Source: JAKJGA01 sp029554345 (GTDB taxonomy: Bacteria > Spirochaetota > UBA4802 > JAFGJZ01). From it: 51,166 nucleotides of DNA. This document shows, piece after piece, positions 1-7,825 of the stretch (position 1 is its first letter; the number at the start of each line of letters is the position of its first letter). Position numbers and translations under genes: made by a program. The stretch is taken from positions 1 to 51,166 of the forward strand of contig DAOPBR010000017.1 of NCBI GenBank assembly GCA_035395685.1, in the 5' to 3' direction. The notes beneath the pieces were generated by a model. It ran no database searches. It worked only from the letters and a program-made list of their open reading frames with translations, and was not told where the DNA came from.

Positions 1-2168
1 TTGTCGGATAATACAATACTCAGTTTTTCGTCCTTGTCATTTACTCTGTTTTTATGTTTAAACGACCCCATTACCACAACAGGGAATTCAAGCCCCTTTG
101 ACTGGTGAATCGTAAGAAAAGGAATACGCCCTTTGGGGAAAGGTACTTCGTCATTTTCAAATTCACGTTCATGTCTACGGTAGAGGTTATACAAGTATGA
201 TCCGAAAAATGAATGCACAATGCGTTTCTGTTCAAGATCGTACGCGGTAATTATAGACTTAAACTCATCAAGATAAATATCTATATATTGCGCGACGAGA
301 GAGAGATTATATAACGGAGCCTCATCTTTGTCGTGAGATTCGACGATATTTCTAAAATGATCAAGTGCCATTATGCGGTAGAAAAGGTCAAGAAGGGTCC
401 AGTCAAGAGCAGTCGCGCTGTTGATTATATACTTCAGATTAAACGGATCATTTTTCAGGATACGGCGCTCAACCGATTTCTGCATTGATTTACTTATAAG
501 CGTTTTTTTGCAAATCTCCGATAAACCGTGAATTCCGCTCAACTCGGAAAGGAGTTTGTTGTCAACAGGAGTCTCCATTTCAAACTTCTTCTTTTCAGAG
601 TATTCAAGAAGTTTCGCATAATCGTTTTTGGATAGATCGATTTCTGCGTGTTTTTGCTTAATGAACAACGCGGCAAGAGGATCATTTTCAATTATATCAG
701 ATGCGATTTCAAATGATTCATCCATCAGATTCTTGAAATCATTTATCTCTCTGCCGGAATATCCCGAATTGAATTTCCCGAAAATGTGTGCGAATAACCC
801 GAAAATCAGCTTTGCTTCTTCTGTTGCAAGAAATGTTCCCGCGCGAGGAGCATAAATACGAAGGTTTCTCCGTTCAAGAGCTTCTTTGCATTCGGTAACG
901 GCTTTTCCTCCAAGGCTTGGGAAAAGAAATGCGATTTTATTAGGATTGTCCACGACGCCGTTTTTTATCAATTGTGCAACTTTGTCGGCTATTTCTTCCG
1001 CCGTATCCTCAACAGTGCTCACTGAAGTTTTAAAGACACAAGGTTCAGATGACGTATTATAAGAATTGATATTTTTTTCAACCCGGTATTTTCTGGAACT
1101 TTCGTCATCTACCCAGACATCATTTTGCATAAATCGAGTATAAGTTTCTACAATGTTTTTTTGTGAACGGTAATTCGTAACAAGGGGAATGGTTGTGGTT
1201 TCCGAAAATAAATATTTTTTGACTCTTTCTGGAAACTGAACAAAGTTTTCAACCGTAGCACCGCGAAAACGATAAAGAGCCTGATCATCATCACCCACAA
1301 CGCATATATTTTTAAAGCCTTTTGAAAGTTCAAAAACTATTTTTTCCTGTACAGTATTTGTATCCTGATACTCGTCGATAATTACATGTTTAAAAACATT
1401 TTGTGCATTATCAGACTGCTGTAAATACTTAAGTGTAGCCTGTTGAAGAAGAGAAAGATCTGTGCGAGATGGAGAATCTGATAGACTCTTTAGGTATTCT
1501 TCATAAATCTCTAGAAGATATAAAAATTCTTTATCATCTACTTTTTCAATTGTATTCTTCCATTCTGAAAGACTTGGAGCTTCTTCAGAAATACGATTGA
1601 AAAAAGATACTAGATTCGTAATGGCATTAAATTTTGATCCTGAATTTTTACCTAATAACTGATTAATTCTTTGATAAAAGAATAGCGGGGGATTTTCATT
1701 ATTATCATCAAATTGAAGCTGAACAATATCGCGAAATCCTTTTCCTTGGTATAGATAAAAAAACTGTGTTAGCTCGTCCATAATTATCGGAGGACGATGA
1801 CGTTCCCGAGTTGTGCTGATCCGTCTTTCCTGAAGTAGCTTTTGGCAGAGCGAATGAATTGTTCCGATGTACATTCTTCCGATGTCATATGAGATCCCGG
1901 ATTCTGCAGAGGCATAGCTTAATAATATATGCAACCCCTCTTTCAGCTGGGTTGCCGCTTTTCGTGTAAATGTAGAAAGAAATATCTCTTCGGGTTTAAT
2001 ATTTCTATAAACAATTAGATTGAAGGTACGCCAGAGTAACACTCTTGTTTTGCCTGAACCTGGGCCTGCTGGAAGATAAAGCGGACCCTCATCAAAAAGA
2101 ATTGCATTCTTCTGAAACTCATTTGGTGAAAATCCATGTATTTTCCAAAAATATTCTATAGATTTCAT
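1..2168 (-). CDS. UvrD/Rep-family superfamily 1A DNA helicase (C-terminus beyond window)
   Basis: ATP-dependent 3'-5' DNA helicase of the UvrD/PcrA/Rep superfamily. About 722 codons are open from an ATG to the window edge. Motifs seen in order: Walker A GPGSGKT (about residues 35-41), motif Ia TFTRKAA (66-72), GTIHSLC (102-108), Walker B IIDEYQDT (263-270), motif III GDDDQALYRFRGA (292-304), motif IV TNYRSQ (331-336), and motif V TIHQSKGLEFPVVVMG near residue 690. Motif VI must lie beyond the edge. The core is intact with no frameshift. A promoter lies just upstream. The neighbours are unknown and immunity-like genes rather than repair genes, so an accessory or defence role is possible, but a housekeeping repair helicase cannot be excluded. 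Family assignment is firm; the precise member is not. Confidence 0.93.
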   Translation of the reverse strand, partial: MKSIEYFWKIHGFSPNEFQKNAILFDEGPLYLPAGPGSGKTRVLLWRTFNLIVYRNIKPEEIFLSTFTRKAATQLKEGLHILLSYASAESGISYDIGRMYIGTIHSLCQKLLQERRISTTRERHRPPIIMDELTQFFYLYQGKGFRDIVQLQFDDNNENPPLFFYQRINQLLGKNSGSKFNAITNLVSFFNRISEEAPSLSEWKNTIEKVDDKEFLYLLEIYEEYLKSLSDSPSRTDLSLLQQATLKYLQQSDNAQNVFKHVIIDEYQDTNTVQEKIVFELSKGFKNICVVGDDDQALYRFRGATVENFVQFPERVKKYLFSETTTIPLVTNYRSQKNIVETYTRFMQNDVWVDDESSRKYRVEKNINSYNTSSEPCVFKTSVSTVEDTAEEIADKVAQLIKNGVVDNPNKIAFLFPSLGGKAVTECKEALERRNLRIYAPRAGTFLATEEAKLIFGLFAHIFGKFNSGYSGREINDFKNLMDESFEIASDIIENDPLAALFIKQKHAEIDLSKNDYAKLLEYSEKKKFEMETPVDNKLLSELSGIHGLSEICKKTLISKSMQKSVERRILKNDPFNLKYIINSATALDWTLLDLFYRIMALDHFRNIVESHDKDEAPLYNLSLVAQYIDIYLDEFKSIITAYDLEQKRIVHSFFGSYLYNLYRRHEREFENDEVPFPKGRIPFLTIHQSKGLEFPVVVMGSFKHKNRVNDKDEKLSIVLSD

Positions 2169-2192
2169 TAACCTTTTACTCCATTTTCATAT

Positions 2193-2222
2193 ATTATATT
2201 TATATGATCCGCCCCTACTCAA
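2193..2222 (-). promoter_or_regulatory. Putative sigma70-type promoter of the helicase gene
   Basis: On the minus strand a -35 TTGAGT (2222-2217) is followed after 18 nt by a perfect -10 TATAAT (2198-2193), about 25 nt before the helicase ATG. No experimental support. Confidence 0.5.
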
Positions 2223-2227
2223 TACGT

Positions 2228-2341
2228 TCAATCACCGCTTTTCTTTAATGTTTCGAATAAATCCAAAAATTTATCCTCCATGCACATCTTCCGTATAATA
2301 ACATTTTCCGGCATAGTCAACAATGTTTTATTTACATACAT
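2228..2341 (-). CDS. Possible 37-aa small protein upstream of the helicase
   Basis: An open frame of 37 codons begins MYVNKTLLTMPENVII and ends in a charged helix-like stretch (MEDKFLDLFETLKKSGD). The frame continues upstream to an in-frame TTG at 2359 preceded by AGAAGG, which would give 43 aa and place the 16-bp hairpin partly inside the gene. The residue mix looks protein-like rather than random. It could be a real small gene, or the remnant of a larger one. I recognise no family. Confidence 0.4.
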   Translation of the reverse strand: MYVNKTLLTMPENVIIRKMCMEDKFLDLFETLKKSGD

Positions 2342-2373
2342 AGAAGGAATCTTTTTCAAGATTCCTTCTATGT
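2338..2373. repeat. Perfect 16-bp inverted repeat (hairpin)
   Basis: Arms at 2338-2353 and 2358-2373 are exact complements around a 4-nt loop. It starts 7 nt after the stop of the 237-aa gene, so a terminator or mRNA-end role is likely, but there is no T-run on either side. It overlaps the 5' end of the possible small ORF. Confidence 0.7.
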
Positions 2374-2379
2374 TAAAGC

Positions 2380-3093
2380 TTAATGAATCACTGGCTTAAC
2401 AGGTACATTTATCTTTCTTGCGGCATGAAGATTATCAAACAAATGTTCAATATGCTGACCTCTGACAGTCAAAGAAGCTCTTCTTATATAAACTGACTTG
2501 TCTGAATATTCCTCCCCGCTGACGAGTTTTCCTTCAGTATCATAAACTTTCCGCTCACTCTCGCAGTCATCATAGACTTCGTGAAGAATAAAATATTTGA
2601 TCAGACCCATTGTCGGCAGAGTCCCATGAAATTCGCTTACTGCCTTGTTTATTCTTTGTCTAATTGTTATGCTCTTTTCCATTTCGCTCATCAGACTGAA
2701 ATTCTCAGGAAGAGACATACGTCTCAGTCTTTCAAGTCCCATTATCGCATAAGCAAAAATCGGACTTGGAATCTTTCTATCTGTTTTAACAAATAGATAA
2801 GGTTTGAAGTGTTCTCTTTCAATAGCTCTCTGCTTTTCAGTTTCTTCAGCAATATGTTTTTCAATATCCTTTTTTGTCTGTTTTATTAATATATCGACTT
2901 CACATTTTTCGATTCCGAGACCTTTGTGAATATTTTCTATGATATGCTTCATGCTCATATCCCCTTTCATAAATGCATCAAATCTCCTTATACCTTTTGC
3001 TATGTTTTTATAACCTAATAGCGAAAGGAACATATACTTACTCATATTTTTTTCTTTCATCATGTTCATTACATAATTCTGAATTGTGTACAT
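2380..3093 (-). CDS. Hypothetical protein, 237 aa
   Basis: Not assigned to a named family. The first 65 residues contain GYKNIAKGIRRFDAF and a short helical stretch (HIIENIHKGLGI) that resembles a small helix-turn-helix-like N-terminal module seen in other uncharacterised proteins. A charged helix (about 65-90) follows, then a conserved-looking patch around RKIPSPIFAYAIMGLERLRRM, and a C-terminus rich in beta-prone charged segments. There is no signal peptide or membrane segment. The start is supported by AGGAGG 5 nt upstream of the ATG. It lies 12 nt after the WapI-like gene, so the two are probably cotranscribed. Function unknown. Confidence 0.75.
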   Translation of the reverse strand: MYTIQNYVMNMMKEKNMSKYMFLSLLGYKNIAKGIRRFDAFMKGDMSMKHIIENIHKGLGIEKCEVDILIKQTKKDIEKHIAEETEKQRAIEREHFKPYLFVKTDRKIPSPIFAYAIMGLERLRRMSLPENFSLMSEMEKSITIRQRINKAVSEFHGTLPTMGLIKYFILHEVYDDCESERKVYDTEGKLVSGEEYSDKSVYIRRASLTVRGQHIEHLFDNLHAARKINVPVKPVIH

Positions 3094-3105
3094 AAAGCCT
3101 CCTGT

Positions 3106-3582
3106 TTAATTATTACGGCACTGCTTCGTGCCGGCCATTTCTCCGCGCGGCGGGAACTTCAGAAATTCACATTCAAACTGTCCTGCAATATCCGCAAGTT
3201 CCGCTTTGCTTAATTCAAGTTCAACAATGTACAGACTATCGCTTTCTTTTGAAAAAGGAGATAATTCACTCGTAAATCTAACGGAAAGCAAACACATCCC
3301 TTCTCTCAATGAATACTCAAACGAAAGACACGGCTCGATAAAACTTAGAATTTGAGATACGGGATTCCTTCCATCCGACAAATCCCTGAACCAGGCAGCC
3401 GCTTTAATTAATTCAATCGTCAGAAGAGATGGATCAATTTTACTCCAGACTGTTTTGCCGTCATCAGCGTTCAGCATTATCTGAAGCCAGTTACTGTCAT
3501 AGTATCCGTTTTCATCCGCAGGAAATTGATAACCTATTATGGTAAGTTCAATATACCTGTTTCCTTTTTCAATCTTGATCAT
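3106..3582 (-). CDS. WapI-family-like immunity protein (tentative)
   Basis: A 158-aa cytoplasmic protein starting MIKIEKG. An ATG 15 nt further upstream is less likely because GGAG sits correctly before this one. The pattern I-E-L-T-I-x-G-Y-Q-F-P, then YYDSNWLQI, a WSKIDPSLLTIELI stretch and FIEPCLSFEY resembles the WapI/immunity-type family in which a YWDxNWL motif is conserved. Such proteins usually neutralise a contact-dependent or WapA-like toxin. No toxin gene is visible nearby, so the role is an inference from weak motif resemblance. The start overlaps the stop of a small upstream ORF, suggesting translational coupling. Confidence 0.6.
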   Translation of the reverse strand: MIKIEKGNRYIELTIIGYQFPADENGYYDSNWLQIMLNADDGKTVWSKIDPSLLTIELIKAAAWFRDLSDGRNPVSQILSFIEPCLSFEYSLREGMCLLSVRFTSELSPFSKESDSLYIVELELSKAELADIAGQFECEFLKFPPRGEMAGTKQCRNN

Positions 3583-3688
3583 TTCGCGCTCCTTCAATTA
3601 TATTTTTGAAAGTGAAAAACGCGCGGCGTTTTAAACGGATAAAACGTTCACTCGTCATCCGTTTAAAATAATTCTGATTAATGAACAT
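3569..3688 (-). CDS. Small 39-aa ORF with strong RBS, overlapping the WapI-like gene
   Basis: ATG at 3688 is preceded by AAAGGAGG with ideal spacing. The frame encodes a 39-residue, very basic peptide (begins MFINQNYFKRMTSERF) and its TGA (3571-3569) lies 14 nt inside the next gene. The quality of the Shine-Dalgarno is the main evidence. It may be a leader that couples translation to the downstream gene, or a small protein in its own right. Confidence 0.45.
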   Translation of the reverse strand: MFINQNYFKRMTSERFIRLKRRAFFTFKNIIEGARNDQD

Positions 3689-3849
3689 ACAACCTCCTTT
3701 ATTTAGTCACCAGAAAGGAAGTATCTGCACTATAAGATATTGTTGATCGGATTGGTACACCTCAGAGGTGGAGGTGAATGTTTTTTCAGGATTTATTAAA
3801 GATTATAAAATGAAATATTATAACAATAAGTGCATTGAATAACAGCATC
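3689..3849. other. Intergenic region with a short palindrome
   Basis: No convincing gene. It holds CACCTC-A-GAGGTG (3758-3770), a perfect 6-1-6 palindrome followed by a further GAGGTG copy, upstream of the small-ORF/WapI-like/237-aa operon. Several TATAAT-like sequences lie on the minus strand at the far side. An operator role is possible but unproven. Confidence 0.35.
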
Positions 3850-4227
3850 TCAACTCAAACATTTTCCGCATTCGCCCATGAAGTACATCACTCTTTCAGA
3901 AATTTTGAAATTCAGTTTCTTTTCAATTTTCTTTTCTGCATCAGAAAATTCAAGAGCATCAACCGAAAAAAACCGGTGACACTTCCGGCAGTGAAGAAAG
4001 CATTTTTCCGAATGCTGGGGATAATAATATCTGACAAGACCGCATTCACACGAAACCGTTATAGAAGATACACAGCCTTTCTTTTCAAGATATTCGAGCC
4101 CTCTGTAAACTGTTGAAATATTTCCCATTCCGCCTGACGAATGAATTTCTTTAGCGCTTACAGGAAGAGCTTTCTTTTCAACAAATTCAAGAAGCGAATT
4201 TCTGATAGATGTATCTCTGACATTCAT
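3850..4227 (-). CDS. zur: Fur-family metalloregulator, probably Zur
   Basis: A 125-aa ferric-uptake-regulator family protein. An N-terminal winged helix (about 5-60) contains GNISTVYRGLEYLEKKG, typical of Fur recognition helices. The C-terminal half carries the structural zinc site as two CxxC pairs: C80-x2-C83 and C120-x2-C123. It is transcribed divergently from znuABC and the gap holds a Zur-like 7-1-7 inverted repeat, so the Zur assignment rests on context; sequence alone does not exclude Fur or PerR. GGAGG precedes the ATG. Confidence 0.85.
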   Translation of the reverse strand: MNVRDTSIRNSLLEFVEKKALPVSAKEIHSSGGMGNISTVYRGLEYLEKKGCVSSITVSCECGLVRYYYPQHSEKCFLHCRKCHRFFSVDALEFSDAEKKIEKKLNFKISERVMYFMGECGKCLS

Positions 4228-4287
4228 TTTAAAGAACCTCCGGATTCAAGAATTTCATTCCATATTTGTCTTGACCTTTTTTAATAT

Positions 4288-4302
4288 TGCGAATCATTTG
4301 CA
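4288..4302. promoter_or_regulatory. Zur-box-like operator between zur and znuA
   Basis: TGCGAAT-C-ATTTGCA is a 7-1-7 inverted repeat with one mismatched pair, the architecture used by Gram-positive Zur/Fur/PerR boxes. It is flanked by TTGACC on the plus strand (4271-4276) and TTGACA on the minus strand (4324-4319). The -10 regions of both divergent promoters, as spaced from these hexamers, would overlap the box. This fits one repressor shutting both directions. Confidence 0.65.
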
Positions 4303-4351
4303 TTTAGTCTTGAATCTTTGTCAAGTATTCATTATCAGCAATGGAGACTGT

Positions 4352-5215
4352 ATGAAAAAAATAATTCTTTTACCTCTCATTTTAGCAATATGCGCATTTT
4401 CCGCATGCAGCAAAAAATCTGATGACAGCAAAGCAAAATTCACAGTCATTACGTCTTTTTATCCTGTTTATATAATCGCCAAAAATGTGGCTGCCGAAGC
4501 CGATGAAGTTAAAGTCATAAACATGACTCCTCCTATTACAGGCTGTCTTCATGATTATTCTATTACCGCAGGAGACATGAAGCTTATAGAAAAGGCCGAT
4601 CTTTTTCTAATGAACGGAGCCGGAATGGAAAGCTTTTCACATGAATTAACTTCAAGATACCCTAAGATTAATGTCAGAACACTCGACCGGAATGTTGAAA
4701 TATTTGAAGAGAATCCGCATATTTGGCTCAGTCTTGATAACATGATTAAAATGATATCAAACTGCGAAACGGTTCTTTCGGAAGCTGATGCTTCAAATTC
4801 AGCACTCTACAAAAAGAATGCAGAAAGATACATCGCGGAGATTAAATCACTTCAGAAAGAAATGCATTCAGCACTCGCAAAATACAAAGGCAGAAAAATT
4901 GTCACCTTTCATGAAGCTTTTCCATATTTTGCCAGAGAATTATCTTTTGAAATCGCCTCCGTCATAGAAAGAGAACCCGGAAGCGAACCTTCAGCGAAAG
5001 AGCTTGCCGAAACAGTTAAAATTGTAAAGCAGTCCAAAGTTAAATCAATATTCGCGGAACCTCAATATCCGAAATCAGCAGCTGAGACAATTGCAAAAGA
5101 AACAGGTGTAAATCTATTTGTTCTTGACCCCGCTGTAACAGGTCCTGATGATATTAACGCATATATCAATATTATGAAACAAAATCTTGCTGTTCTAAAA
5201 AAGGCTTTTGATTGA
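4352..5215 (+). CDS. znuA: Zinc ABC transporter substrate-binding lipoprotein ZnuA
   Basis: Cluster A-I metal-binding protein that captures zinc (or manganese) at the outer face of the inner membrane. A signal peptide ends in a lipobox FSAC with lipidated C19. Candidate metal ligands are H67 (in CLHDY), H123 (NPHIW), H187 (VTFHEAF) and an acidic residue in FVLDPAVTG. The open frame extends upstream, but the ATG at 4352 is chosen because it follows GGAG and starts the signal peptide. There is no long His-rich loop. It overlaps znuC by 4 nt and lies downstream of the Zur-like box, so zinc repression is likely. Confidence 0.93.
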   Translation: MKKIILLPLILAICAFSACSKKSDDSKAKFTVITSFYPVYIIAKNVAAEADEVKVINMTPPITGCLHDYSITAGDMKLIEKADLFLMNGAGMESFSHELTSRYPKINVRTLDRNVEIFEENPHIWLSLDNMIKMISNCETVLSEADASNSALYKKNAERYIAEIKSLQKEMHSALAKYKGRKIVTFHEAFPYFARELSFEIASVIEREPGSEPSAKELAETVKIVKQSKVKSIFAEPQYPKSAAETIAKETGVNLFVLDPAVTGPDDINAYINIMKQNLAVLKKAFD

Positions 5216-5994
5216 ATAATCACTGCTCAACATCATGCAGCGGATGCAGCACAGTCATCCGCTCGCTTTCGGTTCAATTTTCCGGAAGAAAAGCACTTTC
5301 TGATATTGACCTGTCATTCTCATGCGGGGAACTGACTGCGATAATCGGGCCCAACGGCGGCGGAAAAACAAGCATTCTAAAATCAATTCTCGGAGAAATT
5401 CCCTATTCAGGAAAAATAGATTTCTGTATTTCTTCCGGCAAAAAAAAGCCGCGGATAGGATATCTTCCGCAGAAAATCGCCGTGCAGAAAGACTCGCCTG
5501 TAAGCGTATGTGATTTTCTTCTTCTTTCGGAAGGATATCCTTTCACATGGCTTCGCGTTTCTAAAAAGCGCAGAGAAATGAAAATCAAACAGCTCGGAAT
5601 TGTTTCAGCAGAAAATCTCATAGACCGCCGTATTGGAGAACTTTCAGGCGGTGAACTTCAAAGAGTTCTTCTTGCAGCTTCAATCAATCCTGTTCCGGAT
5701 ATTCTTTTGCTGGACGAACCAGTCACAGCGCTTGATTCGAAAGGAATTGATATTTTTTATGAACTGATTTGCTCCCTCAGAAAAAAATTTCACATGACGA
5801 TTCTCGTCGTCTCGCATGATATAGGTGCAATTTCAAAACACGCCGATAAAATGTATCTCATAAATGAAAAAGTAATAACTCACGGAACTCCTTCTGAAGT
5901 TCTTTCAAGCAGAGATTTCCGACGCGAAATGGGAGAAGTTTACTTCAGGCTTTCCGGAGCAAAATCAGATCACCATGTTTACGGCGGCTTATGA
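5212..5994 (+). CDS. znuC: Zinc ABC transporter ATP-binding protein ZnuC
   Basis: A 260-aa ABC ATPase. Walker A GPNGGGKTS, signature LSGGELQR, Walker B ILLLDEPV and the H-loop VSHD are all present. Translation seems to begin at a TTG overlapping the znuA stop (TTGA), a 4-nt overlap that implies translational coupling. The N-terminus carries an unusual cysteine cluster (C5, C9, C12) before the ABC fold. It would energise ZnuB for zinc import. Confidence 0.93.
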   Translation: MNNHCSTSCSGCSTVIRSLSVQFSGRKALSDIDLSFSCGELTAIIGPNGGGKTSILKSILGEIPYSGKIDFCISSGKKKPRIGYLPQKIAVQKDSPVSVCDFLLLSEGYPFTWLRVSKKRREMKIKQLGIVSAENLIDRRIGELSGGELQRVLLAASINPVPDILLLDEPVTALDSKGIDIFYELICSLRKKFHMTILVVSHDIGAISKHADKMYLINEKVITHGTPSEVLSSRDFRREMGEVYFRLSGAKSDHHVYGGL

Positions 5995-6836
5995 TGCAGT
6001 TCTGGTACGCTATCATCGAAATGCTTCCTTTCGAATGGACAGAATACGGCTTCATGAAAACGGCTCTTCTTGCCGTCATGATAATTTCACCTGCAATAGC
6101 TCTCACCGGAACAATGGTTGTCGGAAACCGCATGTCATTTTTTTCTCATGTTATCGGACATTCAGCCTTAACAGGTCTTGCAGTCGGTCTTCTTTTTTCC
6201 GCAGCAGATCCGACACCTGTGATGATTCTTTTCGCAGTTATTTTAGCTGTTGCAATTAACATTTTTCTTTCTGTAACAAAAGCCGACGGCGACACTGTAA
6301 TGGGAGTTTTTGCTTCCGCGACAACCGCGCTCGGAATAGCCCTTCTCAGCAGAGGGGGTTCTTTTTCAAAATACACGGTTTACTTAATCGGTGATATACT
6401 TTCCATAAACGCTTCAGAGATTGGATATCTTGCAGTCATTCTAGCGGCAGTAATTTTATTCTGGGTTTTCCTTTCAGGAAGAATTTCCCTGATAAGCGTT
6501 GAACCTTCTCTTCTTTACGGTAAAATCATCAATCCTTTCATAGTCAAAACAGCGTTCTCAATTCTTGTCGCACTAATAGTAATTCTTTCCATAAAATGGG
6601 TCGGAATTCTTATAATCAATTCTCTCTTCATTCTTCCCGCAGCAGCGGCAAGAATTCACGCAAAAAATCTCAGGACATACTTTGTGCTTTCAGCATTCAT
6701 CGGTCTCATATCGGGCATCGCCGGACTGATGATATCATATTATACTGAAAGCTCATGCGGAGCAGCAGTAGTTCTCGTTTCCGCAGGAATATATGCCATA
6801 TCCGTACTGCTGAAACACATAAGGCGCAGTATCTGA
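5991..6836 (+). CDS. znuB: Zinc ABC transporter permease ZnuB
   Basis: ABC-3 family permease of 281 aa with about 8-9 hydrophobic helices. GNRMSFFSHVIGHSALTG near residue 45 and the coupling-helix-like region around INSLFILPAAAARI (about 205-220) are typical of ZnuB/TroC proteins. It overlaps znuC by 4 nt (ATGA). A terminator hairpin spans its stop codon. Confidence 0.93.
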   Translation: MMQFWYAIIEMLPFEWTEYGFMKTALLAVMIISPAIALTGTMVVGNRMSFFSHVIGHSALTGLAVGLLFSAADPTPVMILFAVILAVAINIFLSVTKADGDTVMGVFASATTALGIALLSRGGSFSKYTVYLIGDILSINASEIGYLAVILAAVILFWVFLSGRISLISVEPSLLYGKIINPFIVKTAFSILVALIVILSIKWVGILIINSLFILPAAAARIHAKNLRTYFVLSAFIGLISGIAGLMISYYTESSCGAAVVLVSAGIYAISVLLKHIRRSI

Positions 6837-6847
6837 TTCTGCGCCTT
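6821..6847 (+). terminator. Hairpin spanning the znuB stop
   Basis: Nine-bp arms AAGGCGCAG (6821-6829) and CTGCGCCTT (6839-6847) around a 9-nt loop that contains the znuB TGA. There is no clear T-run, so this is either a weak terminator or an mRNA-protecting hairpin. Confidence 0.5.
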
Positions 6848-6875
6848 ATAATAAATCTTATTAACCGGATAATTC

Positions 6876-6918
6876 TGACAGCGCTTTTAATTGCGCTGTC
6901 ATTTCATTTTCATTTTTT
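6876..6918 (+). terminator. Rho-independent terminator of znuACB
   Basis: TGACAGCGC (6876-6884) and GCGCTGTCA (6893-6901) pair perfectly around 8 nt, followed by a T-rich tail on the plus strand. It sits between the convergent znuB and cbiM-type genes. Confidence 0.7.
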
Positions 6919-7824
6919 CAAAACAGCATTAGCCGTTCTCTGAAATAAAGTACCGAGAAACAAAACTGAAACCATTACGACAACAATACCAAAAGCACCC
7001 GCAAGTGAAACAGCCCAGAAATTTTCACTTCCTGACAGGGTATAATCTGAAAGAGGCGTAACAAAAAGAGGTGCACTTTCTTTCAATATTCCAAGATTCC
7101 CGGCAGCTGATTCCAAGCCGTCAGGAAACGAACTCGCGAAAGGTGCAATCACTAGAGCCATTATAAAAGCCGCAAAGACAATGAAAGACTTATTCCATGC
7201 GCGGCTGTTTGCTTGAATTTTTCTGCCGGCAAAAACTGCCGCAAAAATCATAGTTGCAGAAGCTTCGGCAAGAGCTATCAAAGAATGAGGTTTCATCATC
7301 GCACCGAAAACATCTCCCGCAGAAGCTGCGGTTGAAATTGAAAGTTCAAGCGAACAAAGTGAAGCGGCTGCGATTACTGATAAAAATGAAACGATAAAGA
7401 CTCCGCTCATCCGGCTGAAGGCGTTTTCATTTTTACTGAAAAAAGCCGCATACAGAATTCCGGGAAGACCCGCACCGACAATACTCATATTAACTATGTT
7501 AGCGCCTAAAACAGTCATTCCTCCGTCAGAAAACACAACAGCCTGAACCGTTACGATTAGCGCCATGGCTAAAATTCCGAAAGGCGTACCGAGCGCAATC
7601 GCGGCAAACGCCGCTCCGAGATAATGACCTGAAGTTCCGCCGCCGATCGGAAAGTTCAGCATCTGGGCCGCGAAAATAAAAGCCGCGACCGACGCGAAAA
7701 AAGAAAGCGACGGTTTCTTTTTTGATTTTACCGCAGCATAAGCTGCAAGTGCTAGACCTGTAACAGCGATTCCGGCCGTTACGGGACAAACTGCTCCGTT
7801 AATCATTTGTTCTGGAATGTGCAT
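6910..7824 (-). CDS. CbiM-PDGLE fusion, nickel/cobalt ECF transporter membrane component (LarMN/NikMN type)
   Basis: A 304-aa membrane protein. The N-terminus MHIPEQMINGAVCPVTAG is the metal-binding N-terminal loop of CbiM/NikM S-components, including His2. Six or more helices follow to about residue 215. A C-terminal module with SSFPDGLE and a final helix is the PDGLE/NikN-type auxiliary domain fused in one chain. It is the last gene of the lar operon, 1 nt after larC, which supports nickel as the substrate for the nickel-pincer cofactor. The ATPase and T-component expected for an ECF importer are not in the window. Confidence 0.88.
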   Translation of the reverse strand: MHIPEQMINGAVCPVTAGIAVTGLALAAYAAVKSKKKPSLSFFASVAAFIFAAQMLNFPIGGGTSGHYLGAAFAAIALGTPFGILAMALIVTVQAVVFSDGGMTVLGANIVNMSIVGAGLPGILYAAFFSKNENAFSRMSGVFIVSFLSVIAAASLCSLELSISTAASAGDVFGAMMKPHSLIALAEASATMIFAAVFAGRKIQANSRAWNKSFIVFAAFIMALVIAPFASSFPDGLESAAGNLGILKESAPLFVTPLSDYTLSGSENFWAVSLAGAFGIVVVMVSVLFLGTLFQRTANAVLKK

Positions 7825-7825
7825 A

